From contig NZ_MNLH01000001.1 in the NCBI RefSeq assembly GCF_002896555.1, positions 186,001 through 250,000 of the forward strand: a stretch of 64,000 nucleotides of DNA, written 5' to 3'. Position 1 is the first letter of the stretch; each line of letters opens with the position of its first letter. Of the stretch, positions 32,396 through 41,093 are shown piece after piece. Source of the DNA: Gardnerella coleohominis (lineage in GTDB: Bacteria > Actinomycetota > Actinomycetes > Actinomycetales > Bifidobacteriaceae). Position numbers and translations under genes: made by a program. The notes below the pieces were generated by a model. It saw only the letters and a program-made list of their open reading frames with translations, had not been told where the DNA came from and searched no databases.

Positions 32396-32667
32396 TGCGT
32401 AATTTGAAATTTCTTTTATATTCTAAAAATTTTGAAGTTAGTGTGTTAATTGAATAGGTTAATTGAATAATAAAATTGGCTAACTTAATAGGGTAGTAGG
32501 CTAGTAAACTAATCGTTTTTAGTAGCCTAATTGAACAATTGAATAATAAAATAATAAAATCTAAAGTTTGATATTAACAGATAATATTTATGTAATGCTT
32601 TATTTGATGTAATGTTTTATGTAGTGTTTTGATTTTATGGAATATTTTGAATTTGGATGGATTAATT

Positions 32668-33786
32668 ATGAGTGATCTTAAAGACGATAGTGAATTCGCT
32701 AACGACGATAACTTAGATAATGATTTCGATAGTGACGTAGATAGTGATTTAGATAACAACTTTGACGATACTGATGACTTCGACGACGAGATGTTTGCAA
32801 ATCTAGATGCTTCAACTCGCGCAACGATTTCTACTCCTGATTTTCACGGTTATCGTTCCGGTTTCGTAGCTGTAGTTGGTAGGCCAAACGTTGGTAAATC
32901 AACGCTTATGAACGCTCTTATTGGTACGCAAATTGCTATTGCGTCTTCTCGCCCGGAAACTACGCGTAAGGCTATTCGCGGAATTGTTACAACAGATAAT
33001 GCGCAAATGGTTTTGGTTGATACTCCGGGTATTCACCGTCCGCGTACTCTTCTTGGTCAGCGTTTGAACGATATTGTTGACGAGTCGCTTGCAGATGTTG
33101 ATGCGATTGCATTCTTGCTTCCAGCAGACCAGGAGATAGGACCAGGAGACAGGCGAATCCTGAGCCGTCTTCGCTCCGATTTTGCTAAAAAAGATGATAA
33201 GGGCAATTGGACTTGGAAAGTTCCGCTTATCGGTATTGTTACGAAAATCGATACGCTTAACCGCAGCGAGTTAGTTGCGCATTTGCTTCAAATTCAGCAG
33301 TTTGCTGATTTTACGGATATTGTGCCTGTGAGTGCGTTGGAACGCGACAATGTCGACGAAGTTAAGAATGTTTTGATTCAAAACTTGCCGGAAGGTCCAC
33401 AAATGTATCCGGCGGATCAGCTTAGCGAGGAAAGTCCAGAAAGTATGATTTCGGAGCTTATTCGTGGAGCGTTTTTGGAAGAATTGGATGACGAGTTGCC
33501 TCATTCTTTAGCTGTTGTAGTTGACGATATTGTGTATCCGGGTGGCGGCGAGGGCACTCAATACGAAGACAACAAAGCGCATGTGCTTGTGTCTGTTTAT
33601 GTTGAGCGTGATTCGCAAAAGCCGATTATTATTGGGCATCGTGCGGAGCATTTAGTTCGCGTTAAGAAGCGTTTGCGCACGGCAGTAAATCGCATTACTG
33701 GTTCTAAAGCTGTGCTTGAATTGCATGTGAAGGTTGCAAAAGGATGGCAGAGTGACCCTAAGAAGCTTGAGCGTTTGGGATTCTAA
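32668..33786 (+). CDS. era: GTPase Era with Asp-rich N-terminal extension
   Basis: This GTPase acts in 16S rRNA maturation and 30S assembly. G1 is GRPNVGKST (residues 71-79), G3 is DTPG, and G4 is TKID; the C-terminal KH domain has the GxxG region near VYVERDSQKPIIIGH. Before the G domain lies an extension of about 48 residues containing about 19 Asp. The start at 32668 (MSDLKDD) is preferred over an in-frame ATG at 32629, though the ribosome binding site is weak. The core is normal in length. Confidence 0.95.
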   Translation: MSDLKDDSEFANDDNLDNDFDSDVDSDLDNNFDDTDDFDDEMFANLDASTRATISTPDFHGYRSGFVAVVGRPNVGKSTLMNALIGTQIAIASSRPETTRKAIRGIVTTDNAQMVLVDTPGIHRPRTLLGQRLNDIVDESLADVDAIAFLLPADQEIGPGDRRILSRLRSDFAKKDDKGNWTWKVPLIGIVTKIDTLNRSELVAHLLQIQQFADFTDIVPVSALERDNVDEVKNVLIQNLPEGPQMYPADQLSEESPESMISELIRGAFLEELDDELPHSLAVVVDDIVYPGGGEGTQYEDNKAHVLVSVYVERDSQKPIIIGHRAEHLVRVKKRLRTAVNRITGSKAVLELHVKVAKGWQSDPKKLERLGF

Positions 33787-33831
33787 TTTTACTTAGTGTG
33801 TTTTGACGCGCGCGTTTTGCGTAGCGCTTAT

Positions 33832-33870
33832 AAAAAACCGCAGCCGATATAATTTCGACTGCGGTTTTTG
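33832..33870. terminator. Bidirectional terminator between era and the surface protein gene
   Basis: The stem AAAAACCGCAG (ending 33843) pairs with CTGCGGTTTTT (33859-33869) and has additional pairing near the loop. It lies between convergent genes. Confidence 0.85.
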
Positions 33871-33933
33871 TTTTAGTTTTGTTTTAGTTCTATGAATTCA
33901 CTCAATTTTTATGGAGTGAACCTACATTTTCAA

Positions 33934-36900
33934 CTACATGCGACGATGACGTGCGAAAGATATGCCTCCGCCGATTGCCGCGATTCCTGCTATTGCTGAT
34001 GCGACTATTGCAGCAACAGTAAGAGTCTTATTTCCTTCCTGCTGAGCTTGTCCAGGATTTCCAGAAGCTTGAGAATTCTTAGATTCTTCCTTCTGCGATT
34101 CTTTGTTCTGAGTGCTGTTATTGTTATTAGAATCCTGAGTTTCTTGCTTATTATCTTCTTGCTTTGACTCAGAGTTCTTCTTGTTTTCAGCATTCTTATT
34201 CTCAGCAGACTTATTTGCATCATGTGATTGAGCACTGTTCTGATTTGCAGATGTACTTGTAGCAGAAGATGTGCTTTGTGTATGCTGCGTGTTTGCTTTA
34301 GTGTTTTTCACTGAAGCTTTCTCATTCGCATGCTCTGCTTTAGTAGACTTTCCAGTTTCACTCTTAACAACAGCCTGTGTAGCGTAATTTTCTGCGGTAG
34401 CTGAAGCGAACTCGTTAGATTGTTGTTCAACATCAACAGCAGGAACACTAACATGTGGTGTTTGTGGTGTGAATGGAACATTACTGTTTCCAGTGTTACC
34501 AGTGTTTCCAGTGTTTTCGGTATTGTTTGTGCTTCCTGTATTACCAGTGTTGCTGTGGTCGCTTCCTCCCTGACTTGGTTCAACAACCGGTGGCTTTGGT
34601 GCAGGTGGTACAACTGGTGGTACAACAGATGGTGTAACAACAGACTCGGGTAGCTGTGTCGCGAGTGTTTTTGCAGACTCGGTGAGTGTTGCAGCAGTAG
34701 TTTTCAGTGTATTAACTTTTTCTGTCAGAGTTTGTACGAAGCTTTCAAACTCTGGATAAGCTGCCAAGAACGTTGACTGCATGAAGGATTGCTGAGTTGT
34801 TGCGTCAGTAACAACAGCCTTAAACTTTTCTTCCGCAGTCTTAAGATCATTCTGTATCTTTTCAATCTTGGTTTTAGCAGCTTCTACAACTTCCTGAGCA
34901 GTCTTAACCTTAGCTTGAGCATTTGTTACAGCAGTCTGAGCAAGTTGAATCTTCTTAACAACATTTTCTTTTGCAGTCTTAACAGCATCATTTGCGTTTG
35001 TTAAGGTTTCACCAGCCTTCGTGACTTTTGTTTTCAATGCTTCAAGCTGTGCTGTTACTGTGTTCTGAGTATCTTTAGCGCCTTGAAGAGCAGTCTGAGC
35101 AGCTTGAACTTCACTCTTAGCATTTTCAACTTTCTGATTCTCAGATTCAATCTGAGTTGTAAGCTCGCCAATCTTCTTAGTCAGCGTAGTTACCTTCTCA
35201 TTAGCAACTTTAAGCTCTTTATCAGCCTTAGTTTTGGCAGCTTCAGCAGCTTTGACGGCCTGCTTGGCTGACTCTACATTAGCTTCAGCAGCTGTAATAG
35301 CATTGGTAATTTCGCCATCAACTTTTGCTCGCTGTGCCTTGGCAGCAGTGCGAGCTGCTTTAGCAGTCTGCTCTGCAGTTTCAGCTTGTGACTTCAGAGT
35401 CTTCGCTTTTTCTTTCAATCCGTTAAGTTCGGTTGTAAGCTGATTAATCTGTTGCTGGCGTGCTTCTTTGCCTAGCTGTGCAGCTTGTTCAGCTTGCTGC
35501 TTAGCAGCTTCGTATGCATTCTTAGCGGTATCCCAAGCGTTCTTCAGCTCAGTAGCCTTATTAGCAGCCTCTTCCTTAGCCTTATTTGCTTCCTGAGAAG
35601 CAGTTTTAGCCTGTTCAAACGTCGTATTTGCGCTTGCAACAGCCTTCTTAAGATTCTCAATTTCAGACTTTTTGGAATCAGCAGTGCTTATTGAATTAGT
35701 AATATCAGTAATTTTAGATTCTATTCTTTGCACTTCAGATCTTGCTTGATTAAGAAGTAGATTAACAATTTCTTGCGGAGCTGCCCACGTTACGCCAGTT
35801 TGGCTATAGTACGCAACAAGTTCTTGAGCTTTTTGCTTAAGAACATCAAGTGCGTTCTTTTCCTGATCTTGCAAACCAACTTCAGGTTTAGCGGCATTTG
35901 CAGCGTCTAAGTTGTTAGCATCGCTCATATTCAAGTCATAATGCAATTTACGAAGCTCATACTTTTTAACAAACAAATCGTAGTTTGCTTTATTTGCTTC
36001 AGCATTCAGCTTGTTGATATTGTCATCCTCTTTCAGCTCTTCTTTAGCGCTGTCACTAAGGCTTTTCTCATAATCTCCAAGAAGCTGCTTATATTTAGCA
36101 ACGCTAATCGAAGATTCGTCGCTTCCGTGCCATACAGCCACATCTCCCGCGACAACTTCTTTGCTAGTTGTAGACTTTCCGTTTACTGTGGTTATACTTG
36201 TAGCTTCTTCCAAGCTCAAGTCGCTTTCAGCGAATCCGCCAGCAGTAATATCTTTGCTAGCAAAATTCGTGTAATGACCCACAGATTCCAAGAAAATATC
36301 TTTGAGTTTACTATTATCAGCATCATCTACAAACAACTTAATCTCTGGATGCTGCCACATGTATTGACGTAAATCATAACGATGCTGCTTAAGCATTTCC
36401 TTACCAGCATCAGAAATCTTATGTTTTTCATTATTTTTTTCGCCAGTTACAAACGTTCCTGCAACAGCCTTGTCGTAACGCTCTTTTTCAACCGTGTACC
36501 ATCCGCTAAGAGCGTTATACTTTTCTCCATATTTAGTAGAACAAGACGTATTGCCATTTACTGTTACATAGCACTTGCTATATTCCTGATCCTTGTGATT
36601 TGTAGAATCGCCGTCGTAATTGCCCCACGCAAGATTTTCTGCAGTTTTGTATGGTGTGGTTTCCATCACTTCGCTACCCTCATAACCAGGGTGGTTTATT
36701 GCATGATCATGATTTGCACCAGAATAGAAGGAGTTTACAATTGACTCAGCAATCAAGCTAAGACGCACGTTAACATCGCCCAACGCCTTTTTCTCTTCAG
36801 TATTTGCGCTGTTTTTATCGCTATCTTCTTTGCGTAGCTTGTTGAGCGAATCGTAGTAAGTTGCAGCTTCCTTCATGTTTTGCAATGAATCCGCGCCGCC

Positions 36901-38202
36901 AACTTTGCCGAGCTTTACAAGATCCTTATACCACATAGGTACTTCTATAACGCGGTCTAGAACGTTTTCTGTTTTGCCTTTGTTCTGGACTTGCTTCATG
37001 ATTTCGACTCTTTTACCGTTCAAAATCTGCTTAGCGCGCTGAGCGTCTTCAAGAAGAGCTTTATCTTCTTTGCTAGTAGAATTTTTATAAGTTTCAATCA
37101 CATAATCCAAGAATCCTGCAAAGTTCGCTGTAGTTTTAGAAGTATCTTTCTTAGCAGCTGCATCTGCAGCTTTCTTAGCAGCTTCCACAGCTTTTTCTGC
37201 ATCGCCCAACTTCTTAACATCTGGGTTATTTTCAAGATCTTTTTCTGCTGAGTTGAGATTGTTTCCAGCGTTATCTAAATCGTTTTTCTTATTTTTAGCT
37301 TCCTGAGCCGTTTGAGTTGCTGTAGTATTTGCTTGCTCATAAGCTTGCTTAGCTTCATTTGCTTTCTTCTCTAGCTCTTGCACCTCGGCATTTGTTGATC
37401 CGGAACCAGCAGCGTTCAGATTATCTATTTCTTTTTGAATCTTTTCCTGCTGTTCTGTATTAGCTTTTACAGCTTGCTCTGCAGCAGTTTGCTCTTTCTC
37501 TTTTTCAGTTGCTGTAGCAGAAAGCTGATTTGCTTGTTCCTGAGCTTTATTCTTATCTTGCTTAGCCTTTTCAAGCTGAGTATTGGCAGTTTGCAGATTA
37601 CCTGTTTCAGTTTTTACTTTTTCTCCAGCTTTAGTCTGTTCTGTTGTTTTAGTTTGAACGTCTTCGTTTGCAGTTCCAAGCTCTGTAGTTTTTGCATCTT
37701 TTTCTTTTTGAGTTGCTTTCAGTTTATTTTCAGCAGCCGTCTGGTTTGCTGTTTCTTGATCAAGAACAGTTCGCTTATCTTTAACACCTTCGTTAGCCTT
37801 ATCTACCGCAGTCTGATGCTCAGATAATTCCTTATCAGCTTTACCTTTTTCTTCTTCAGCTGTTTGTACTTCTTTTTTCTTATTGTCTAATTCAGTCTGA
37901 GCTTCAGTTACTTCCTTGTTGGCTTGAAGTGCCTCGCTATTAGCGTCACTAGCTTCACTTTCAGCCTTATTTACGTCCTCATCAATTTTGCTTTTCTGTG
38001 TTTTAGCATCTTCAATAGCTTGCTTAGCTTCTTTTTTAGCTTTATCTGTAGCACTTTCTCCCTGCTGCACTGCAGGAGGATTCGAGTCAGATGGTGGATT
38101 AGATGGTGGCTCAGTAGTTGCAGCATTGGCAACACTTGCCATACCAAATAATGCAAGGGAACTTGCGCCTAATGAGATTGCTACTGCGAGTTTGGCGTTC
38201 AT
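33934..38202 (-). CDS. Large coiled-coil surface protein with central CAP-like domain
   Basis: The 1422-residue exported protein starts at 38202 after AGAGGAGAGG, with a signal peptide (residues 1-28, ending VANA-A). Residues about 50-350 form an Ala/Lys/Glu/Gln-rich coiled coil. Residues about 360-690 form a globular domain with ENLAWG (522) and GHYTNF (642), spaced as in CAP/SCP domains and in PrgA/SEC10-type surface exclusion proteins, plus C544 and C554. A second coiled coil spans about 780-1180. Then come a Pro-rich stretch (1190-1215), Asn-Thr-Gly repeats, a long hydrophilic linker and a C-terminal helix (1394-1416) ending RHRRM. I see no LPxTG. It is probably an adhesin or surface-exclusion-like protein. 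Its promoter contains a poly-C tract. Confidence 0.85.
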   Translation of the reverse strand: MNAKLAVAISLGASSLALFGMASVANAATTEPPSNPPSDSNPPAVQQGESATDKAKKEAKQAIEDAKTQKSKIDEDVNKAESEASDANSEALQANKEVTEAQTELDNKKKEVQTAEEEKGKADKELSEHQTAVDKANEGVKDKRTVLDQETANQTAAENKLKATQKEKDAKTTELGTANEDVQTKTTEQTKAGEKVKTETGNLQTANTQLEKAKQDKNKAQEQANQLSATATEKEKEQTAAEQAVKANTEQQEKIQKEIDNLNAAGSGSTNAEVQELEKKANEAKQAYEQANTTATQTAQEAKNKKNDLDNAGNNLNSAEKDLENNPDVKKLGDAEKAVEAAKKAADAAAKKDTSKTTANFAGFLDYVIETYKNSTSKEDKALLEDAQRAKQILNGKRVEIMKQVQNKGKTENVLDRVIEVPMWYKDLVKLGKVGGADSLQNMKEAATYYDSLNKLRKEDSDKNSANTEEKKALGDVNVRLSLIAESIVNSFYSGANHDHAINHPGYEGSEVMETTPYKTAENLAWGNYDGDSTNHKDQEYSKCYVTVNGNTSCSTKYGEKYNALSGWYTVEKERYDKAVAGTFVTGEKNNEKHKISDAGKEMLKQHRYDLRQYMWQHPEIKLFVDDADNSKLKDIFLESVGHYTNFASKDITAGGFAESDLSLEEATSITTVNGKSTTSKEVVAGDVAVWHGSDESSISVAKYKQLLGDYEKSLSDSAKEELKEDDNINKLNAEANKANYDLFVKKYELRKLHYDLNMSDANNLDAANAAKPEVGLQDQEKNALDVLKQKAQELVAYYSQTGVTWAAPQEIVNLLLNQARSEVQRIESKITDITNSISTADSKKSEIENLKKAVASANTTFEQAKTASQEANKAKEEAANKATELKNAWDTAKNAYEAAKQQAEQAAQLGKEARQQQINQLTTELNGLKEKAKTLKSQAETAEQTAKAARTAAKAQRAKVDGEITNAITAAEANVESAKQAVKAAEAAKTKADKELKVANEKVTTLTKKIGELTTQIESENQKVENAKSEVQAAQTALQGAKDTQNTVTAQLEALKTKVTKAGETLTNANDAVKTAKENVVKKIQLAQTAVTNAQAKVKTAQEVVEAAKTKIEKIQNDLKTAEEKFKAVVTDATTQQSFMQSTFLAAYPEFESFVQTLTEKVNTLKTTAATLTESAKTLATQLPESVVTPSVVPPVVPPAPKPPVVEPSQGGSDHSNTGNTGSTNNTENTGNTGNTGNSNVPFTPQTPHVSVPAVDVEQQSNEFASATAENYATQAVVKSETGKSTKAEHANEKASVKNTKANTQHTQSTSSATSTSANQNSAQSHDANKSAENKNAENKKNSESKQEDNKQETQDSNNNNSTQNKESQKEESKNSQASGNPGQAQQEGNKTLTVAAIVASAIAGIAAIGGGISFARHRRM

Positions 38203-38331
38203 AAAACCTCTCCTCTTAATCGTTATGTAAATTAGAAGATTTTCATATTCTCTCGGCAAGTTATTCGTTAAGACTGCAACATTATTATTGAAAATGCTGC
38301 AATCTTATCTTTAATCTTGCTCACGTAGAAC

Positions 38332-38362
38332 ATTGTATTCTTCTACGGGGGGGGGGTATCAA
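38332..38362 (-). promoter_or_regulatory. Candidate phase-variable promoter with poly-C spacer
   Basis: On the minus strand, -35 TTGATA (38362-38357) is followed by ten C (38356-38347), GTAGAAGAA and -10 TACAAT (38337-38332). The spacer is 19 bp and both hexamers match consensus at 5 of 6 positions. Transcription would start near 38325, about 120 bases before the surface protein start. Confidence 0.75.
38347..38356. repeat. Homopolymeric G10/C10 tract
   Basis: This is the only long G or C run I see in the window, in an otherwise AT-rich genome. It lies inside the spacer of the surface protein promoter. Confidence 0.95.
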
Positions 38363-38577
38363 GTTTTTCTCTGTGATTTTAACAAATAGCCATGGATAAA
38401 TTTGAGAATTAATATAATAAACAAAAACCGCGGCAGACAGTGAATTACAAAGTCAAACCGCGGCTATTTTATTGGTCAGTATAATGCGCAATATCGCCTA
38501 AGTTAAAGCAAACTTAAGCAATAAGTTAAAGCACAATAAACTAAAGTAATAAACTTAACGTATTACATAAGTTAATA

Positions 38578-40617
38578 CTACTTTTTGCGCGTAGTGTACA
38601 TTTGGGTGTTAAGAAGCGTGGCATATCGTTTAATAACACGCGGACGTATCACCTTCATAGATGCTGTTAGCAATCCATTCTCTTGAGTGAACTCTTCAGG
38701 AAGAACAATGAACTTTCTCACAGATTCTGCGCGTGAAACGCCTTCGTTAGCAATGTCAACGAACTTTTGAACTTCAGCGCGAACAACAGCATTACGAGCA
38801 GCTTCTTCCATAGTCATATTAGCGTCAAGACCCTTGTTCTTAAGCCACGTACGCAAAGTTGGTTCGTCTAAAGTAACTAAAGCGGAAATAAATGGACGTT
38901 TATCTCCAAGTACTAAAGCTTGCGAAACAATCTCACAGCGCTTAATTATTTCCTCAATAGGGCTTGGCGCAACGTTCTTTCCGCCAGCTGTAATGATTAA
39001 ATCTTTCTTTCGGCCTGTAATATAAAGGAATCCTTCATTATCAATACGGCCAAGATCGCCTGTAGCATACCATCCATCTTCAGTGAATGATGTTTCCGTA
39101 GCTTCAGCATTCTTATGGTAACGCTTAAATACGCATGTGCCTTTAATCTGAATCTCACCATCATGAGCAATCCTAAGAGTAAATCCAGGGAAAGCGATTC
39201 CGACTGAGCCTTCTCTAAATGGAACTCCAAGAGGGCTAAATGCGCATGGTGCAGTAGTTTCAGTCAAGCCGTATCCTTCATATACAGGCACTCCAGCACC
39301 GCGGAAGAATGAAAGAAGCTCAGGATCCAATGGGGCTCCGCCTGCAACAATCCAATGCGCGCGACCACCCAAAGCTTGTCGGATAGAATGATAAACCATT
39401 TGATCATACGCAGCGCGACGAGCTTGAGTGATTGCTTTAGCCTTGCCGTACTTTGAAATTTCCTTCATATACTGCTGAGCCGTAACAACTGCGCCTTGGA
39501 ATGCCAATCCTTTTACGCCGTGACCAGCTTTTTGTGAAGCGGCGTTATAAACTTTTTCAAGCACACGAGGAACAACAATCATTACGGTTGGCTTTGCTAC
39601 TTGCAAATCAGAAATAAGAGTAGAAATGCCTTGAGCAATATAAATTCGCAAAGAACTTGCTACAACAATGTAGTTAATAGCACGAGCAAAAGAGTGAGCT
39701 TGCGGTAAGAACAGCAAAACAGATCCATTTTTCTCGCTTAAAAGTTCAGGCAAATAAGTTGGAAGATTAAGAGCTGTAGTGCAATAATGCTCATGCGTCA
39801 TTTCAACGCCTTTAGGAGCTGCAGTCGATCCGGAAGTATAAACAATAGAGCATAAATCAGTTTTCTTTACAGAATCAATTCTTGCATCCAAAGCTTCGTC
39901 GCTAACTGTATATCCAAAAGCTTGAAGTTCGGCCAATCCGCCCGTTTCAATGCAAATAATTCTTTCCAATGTAGGGCAATCTTCAATTGCTCCATCTGCT
40001 TTATCGCGCATTTCAGTGGTTCCAACAATTAAGAACCTTGAATCAGAATTATTTACAATATTGCGAATCTGCTCTGCAGAATCAGTGTCATAAATAGTAG
40101 CTAAAACGCCTCCGCAAGCCATAATAGCTGCATCAATAACATCCCATTCATAGGATGTTTTACACATAAGAGATACAGAATCGCCTTTCTTCAATCCGTA
40201 ATGCATTAAGCCTTTTGCGGCTGCTCGAACTTCTGAAAGAAACTCGTTAGCTGTTTTAGTAATCCAACGATTTCCGTTTTTATAAGTGTAAAGAGGATCA
40301 TCGCCCATACGAGATGCACGATTAGCATACAAGTCGTAAATACTTGTTCCATCGTCTAAAGGAGGATTTCCTTGAGTGCTTGTAGTCAGTAAACCAGTTT
40401 CAGGATCAACCATAGTAGTGGTTGGCATTCCTGGACCCCACTCGTCAACTCTTGGAAGGAGCGGATTTACGCTACCTTCTGATACGTTATGCAATTCCGG
40501 ATAATCTGGTCCACCTGCTCGATCATCGCTGACAGGATGTGCAAAGTTACCACTAATATGCAGTGCTTTTCTTGCTAGATTAAATGCCTGCTGCTGGAGT
40601 GTATTAAGGACGGACAC
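38578..40617 (-). CDS. Long-chain acyl-CoA ligase (AMP-binding)
   Basis: This ATP-dependent acyl-CoA synthetase activates fatty acids through acyl-AMP. Motifs include YTSGSTAAPKGVEMTH (P-loop-like), YGLTETTAP, GWYATGDLGRID and TGRKKDLIITAGGKN. The latter holds the hinge region, and the catalytic Lys lies further C-terminal. The GTG at 40617 has GAAGGAG five bases upstream, giving 679 residues. A frame from 40713 would add 32 residues without a site. The chain length preference is not visible. It is likely used for incorporating exogenous fatty acids. Confidence 0.92.
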   Translation of the reverse strand: MSVLNTLQQQAFNLARKALHISGNFAHPVSDDRAGGPDYPELHNVSEGSVNPLLPRVDEWGPGMPTTTMVDPETGLLTTSTQGNPPLDDGTSIYDLYANRASRMGDDPLYTYKNGNRWITKTANEFLSEVRAAAKGLMHYGLKKGDSVSLMCKTSYEWDVIDAAIMACGGVLATIYDTDSAEQIRNIVNNSDSRFLIVGTTEMRDKADGAIEDCPTLERIICIETGGLAELQAFGYTVSDEALDARIDSVKKTDLCSIVYTSGSTAAPKGVEMTHEHYCTTALNLPTYLPELLSEKNGSVLLFLPQAHSFARAINYIVVASSLRIYIAQGISTLISDLQVAKPTVMIVVPRVLEKVYNAASQKAGHGVKGLAFQGAVVTAQQYMKEISKYGKAKAITQARRAAYDQMVYHSIRQALGGRAHWIVAGGAPLDPELLSFFRGAGVPVYEGYGLTETTAPCAFSPLGVPFREGSVGIAFPGFTLRIAHDGEIQIKGTCVFKRYHKNAEATETSFTEDGWYATGDLGRIDNEGFLYITGRKKDLIITAGGKNVAPSPIEEIIKRCEIVSQALVLGDKRPFISALVTLDEPTLRTWLKNKGLDANMTMEEAARNAVVRAEVQKFVDIANEGVSRAESVRKFIVLPEEFTQENGLLTASMKVIRPRVIKRYATLLNTQMYTTRKK

Positions 40618-41093
40618 ATCTGCTCCTTCATCATGCCGAAATCGGCTACTTCTTAGCGCACAAAAATAATACGCTTTATTACTAATACATATGATAATAG
40701 TCCATATGCTCAAGCATATTGATGATTGCTACAATAAAAGTGATAAATTTTTTCAAATATTTTCAAATTTGTCACAATAAGTTCATTTATATTCGTTATT
40801 GCAATTGTTGAAGTTGGTGAAGTTATTGCAAATATAGTAGCTATTCCAGGTAATACAGATATTCAAGCTATTACAGATATTAAATTTATTAAATCCATTA
40901 AATCAATTTCGACTTTATTGTATTCAAAATTTAGTCTTTGCGGTTAGTTATACTAGCAAAGTTGCTTTGGCGAGGGAACCGCTAGTTAAAGGTGAGTTCC
41001 GTTATCGACTGGGCTGATAGCCAGCTTATGGTGGTTTTCGGCGCGTCGGTGCGCCTGAAGCTGGATTAATAACCAGACCATAAGGAGACCGAT
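40618..41093 (+). other. Intergenic region upstream of rplY
   Basis: This is 476 bases. The first 330 are AT-rich with a repeated AATACAGATATT / ATTACAGATATT motif and an open but startless frame. A -10-like TATACT lies at 40949-40954. The last 130 bases form the structured leader of rplY described separately. Confidence 0.5.
40961..41093 (+). promoter_or_regulatory. Structured 5' leader of rplY, candidate autoregulatory element
   Basis: Three hairpins can form: GGAAC/GTTCC (40975-40979, 40996-41000), GGCGC/GCGCC (41040-41044, 41051-41055) and CTGG/CCAG (41061-41064, 41073-41076). Two longer helices exclude each other. CCAGCTT (41021-41027) pairs with AAGCTGG (41058-41064). CTTATGG (41025-41031) pairs with CCATAAG (41078-41084), which overlaps the AAGGAG site at 41082-41087. 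This suggests a translational switch, perhaps L25 autoregulation. Confidence 0.55.

Larger units (their letters stand above)
38203..38577. other. Intergenic region between surface protein and acyl-CoA ligase genes
   Basis: These 375 bases hold the surface protein's 5' leader and phase-variable promoter. They also hold a terminator-like pair of CCGCGG hexamers (38428-38433 and 38458-38463) followed on the minus strand by TTTTTG, which probably ends the acyl-CoA ligase transcript. No further gene is visible. Confidence 0.6.

Noticed and set aside
35941-36744. Long open frames on the plus strand opposite the large surface protein
   Set aside because: They lie antisense to a well-supported 1422-codon gene, are Phe/Ser/Cys-rich as expected for the complement of Lys/Glu/Ala-rich coding sequence, and have no ribosome binding sites.
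38347-38356. Poly-G run as a sequencing or assembly artefact
   Set aside because: The exact length could be miscalled, but its placement between two near-consensus promoter hexamers argues that it is real; length should be verified in reads.
38428-38463. Two CCGCGG copies considered as a strong terminator
   Set aside because: Only the six palindromic bases pair and the flanks do not extend the stem. It is kept as a weak terminator-like element inside the intergenic entry rather than a confident feature.
40747-40946. Open frame of about 65 codons upstream of the rplY leader
   Set aside because: It has no ATG, GTG or TTG start and no ribosome binding site, and contains simple repeated AT-rich words.
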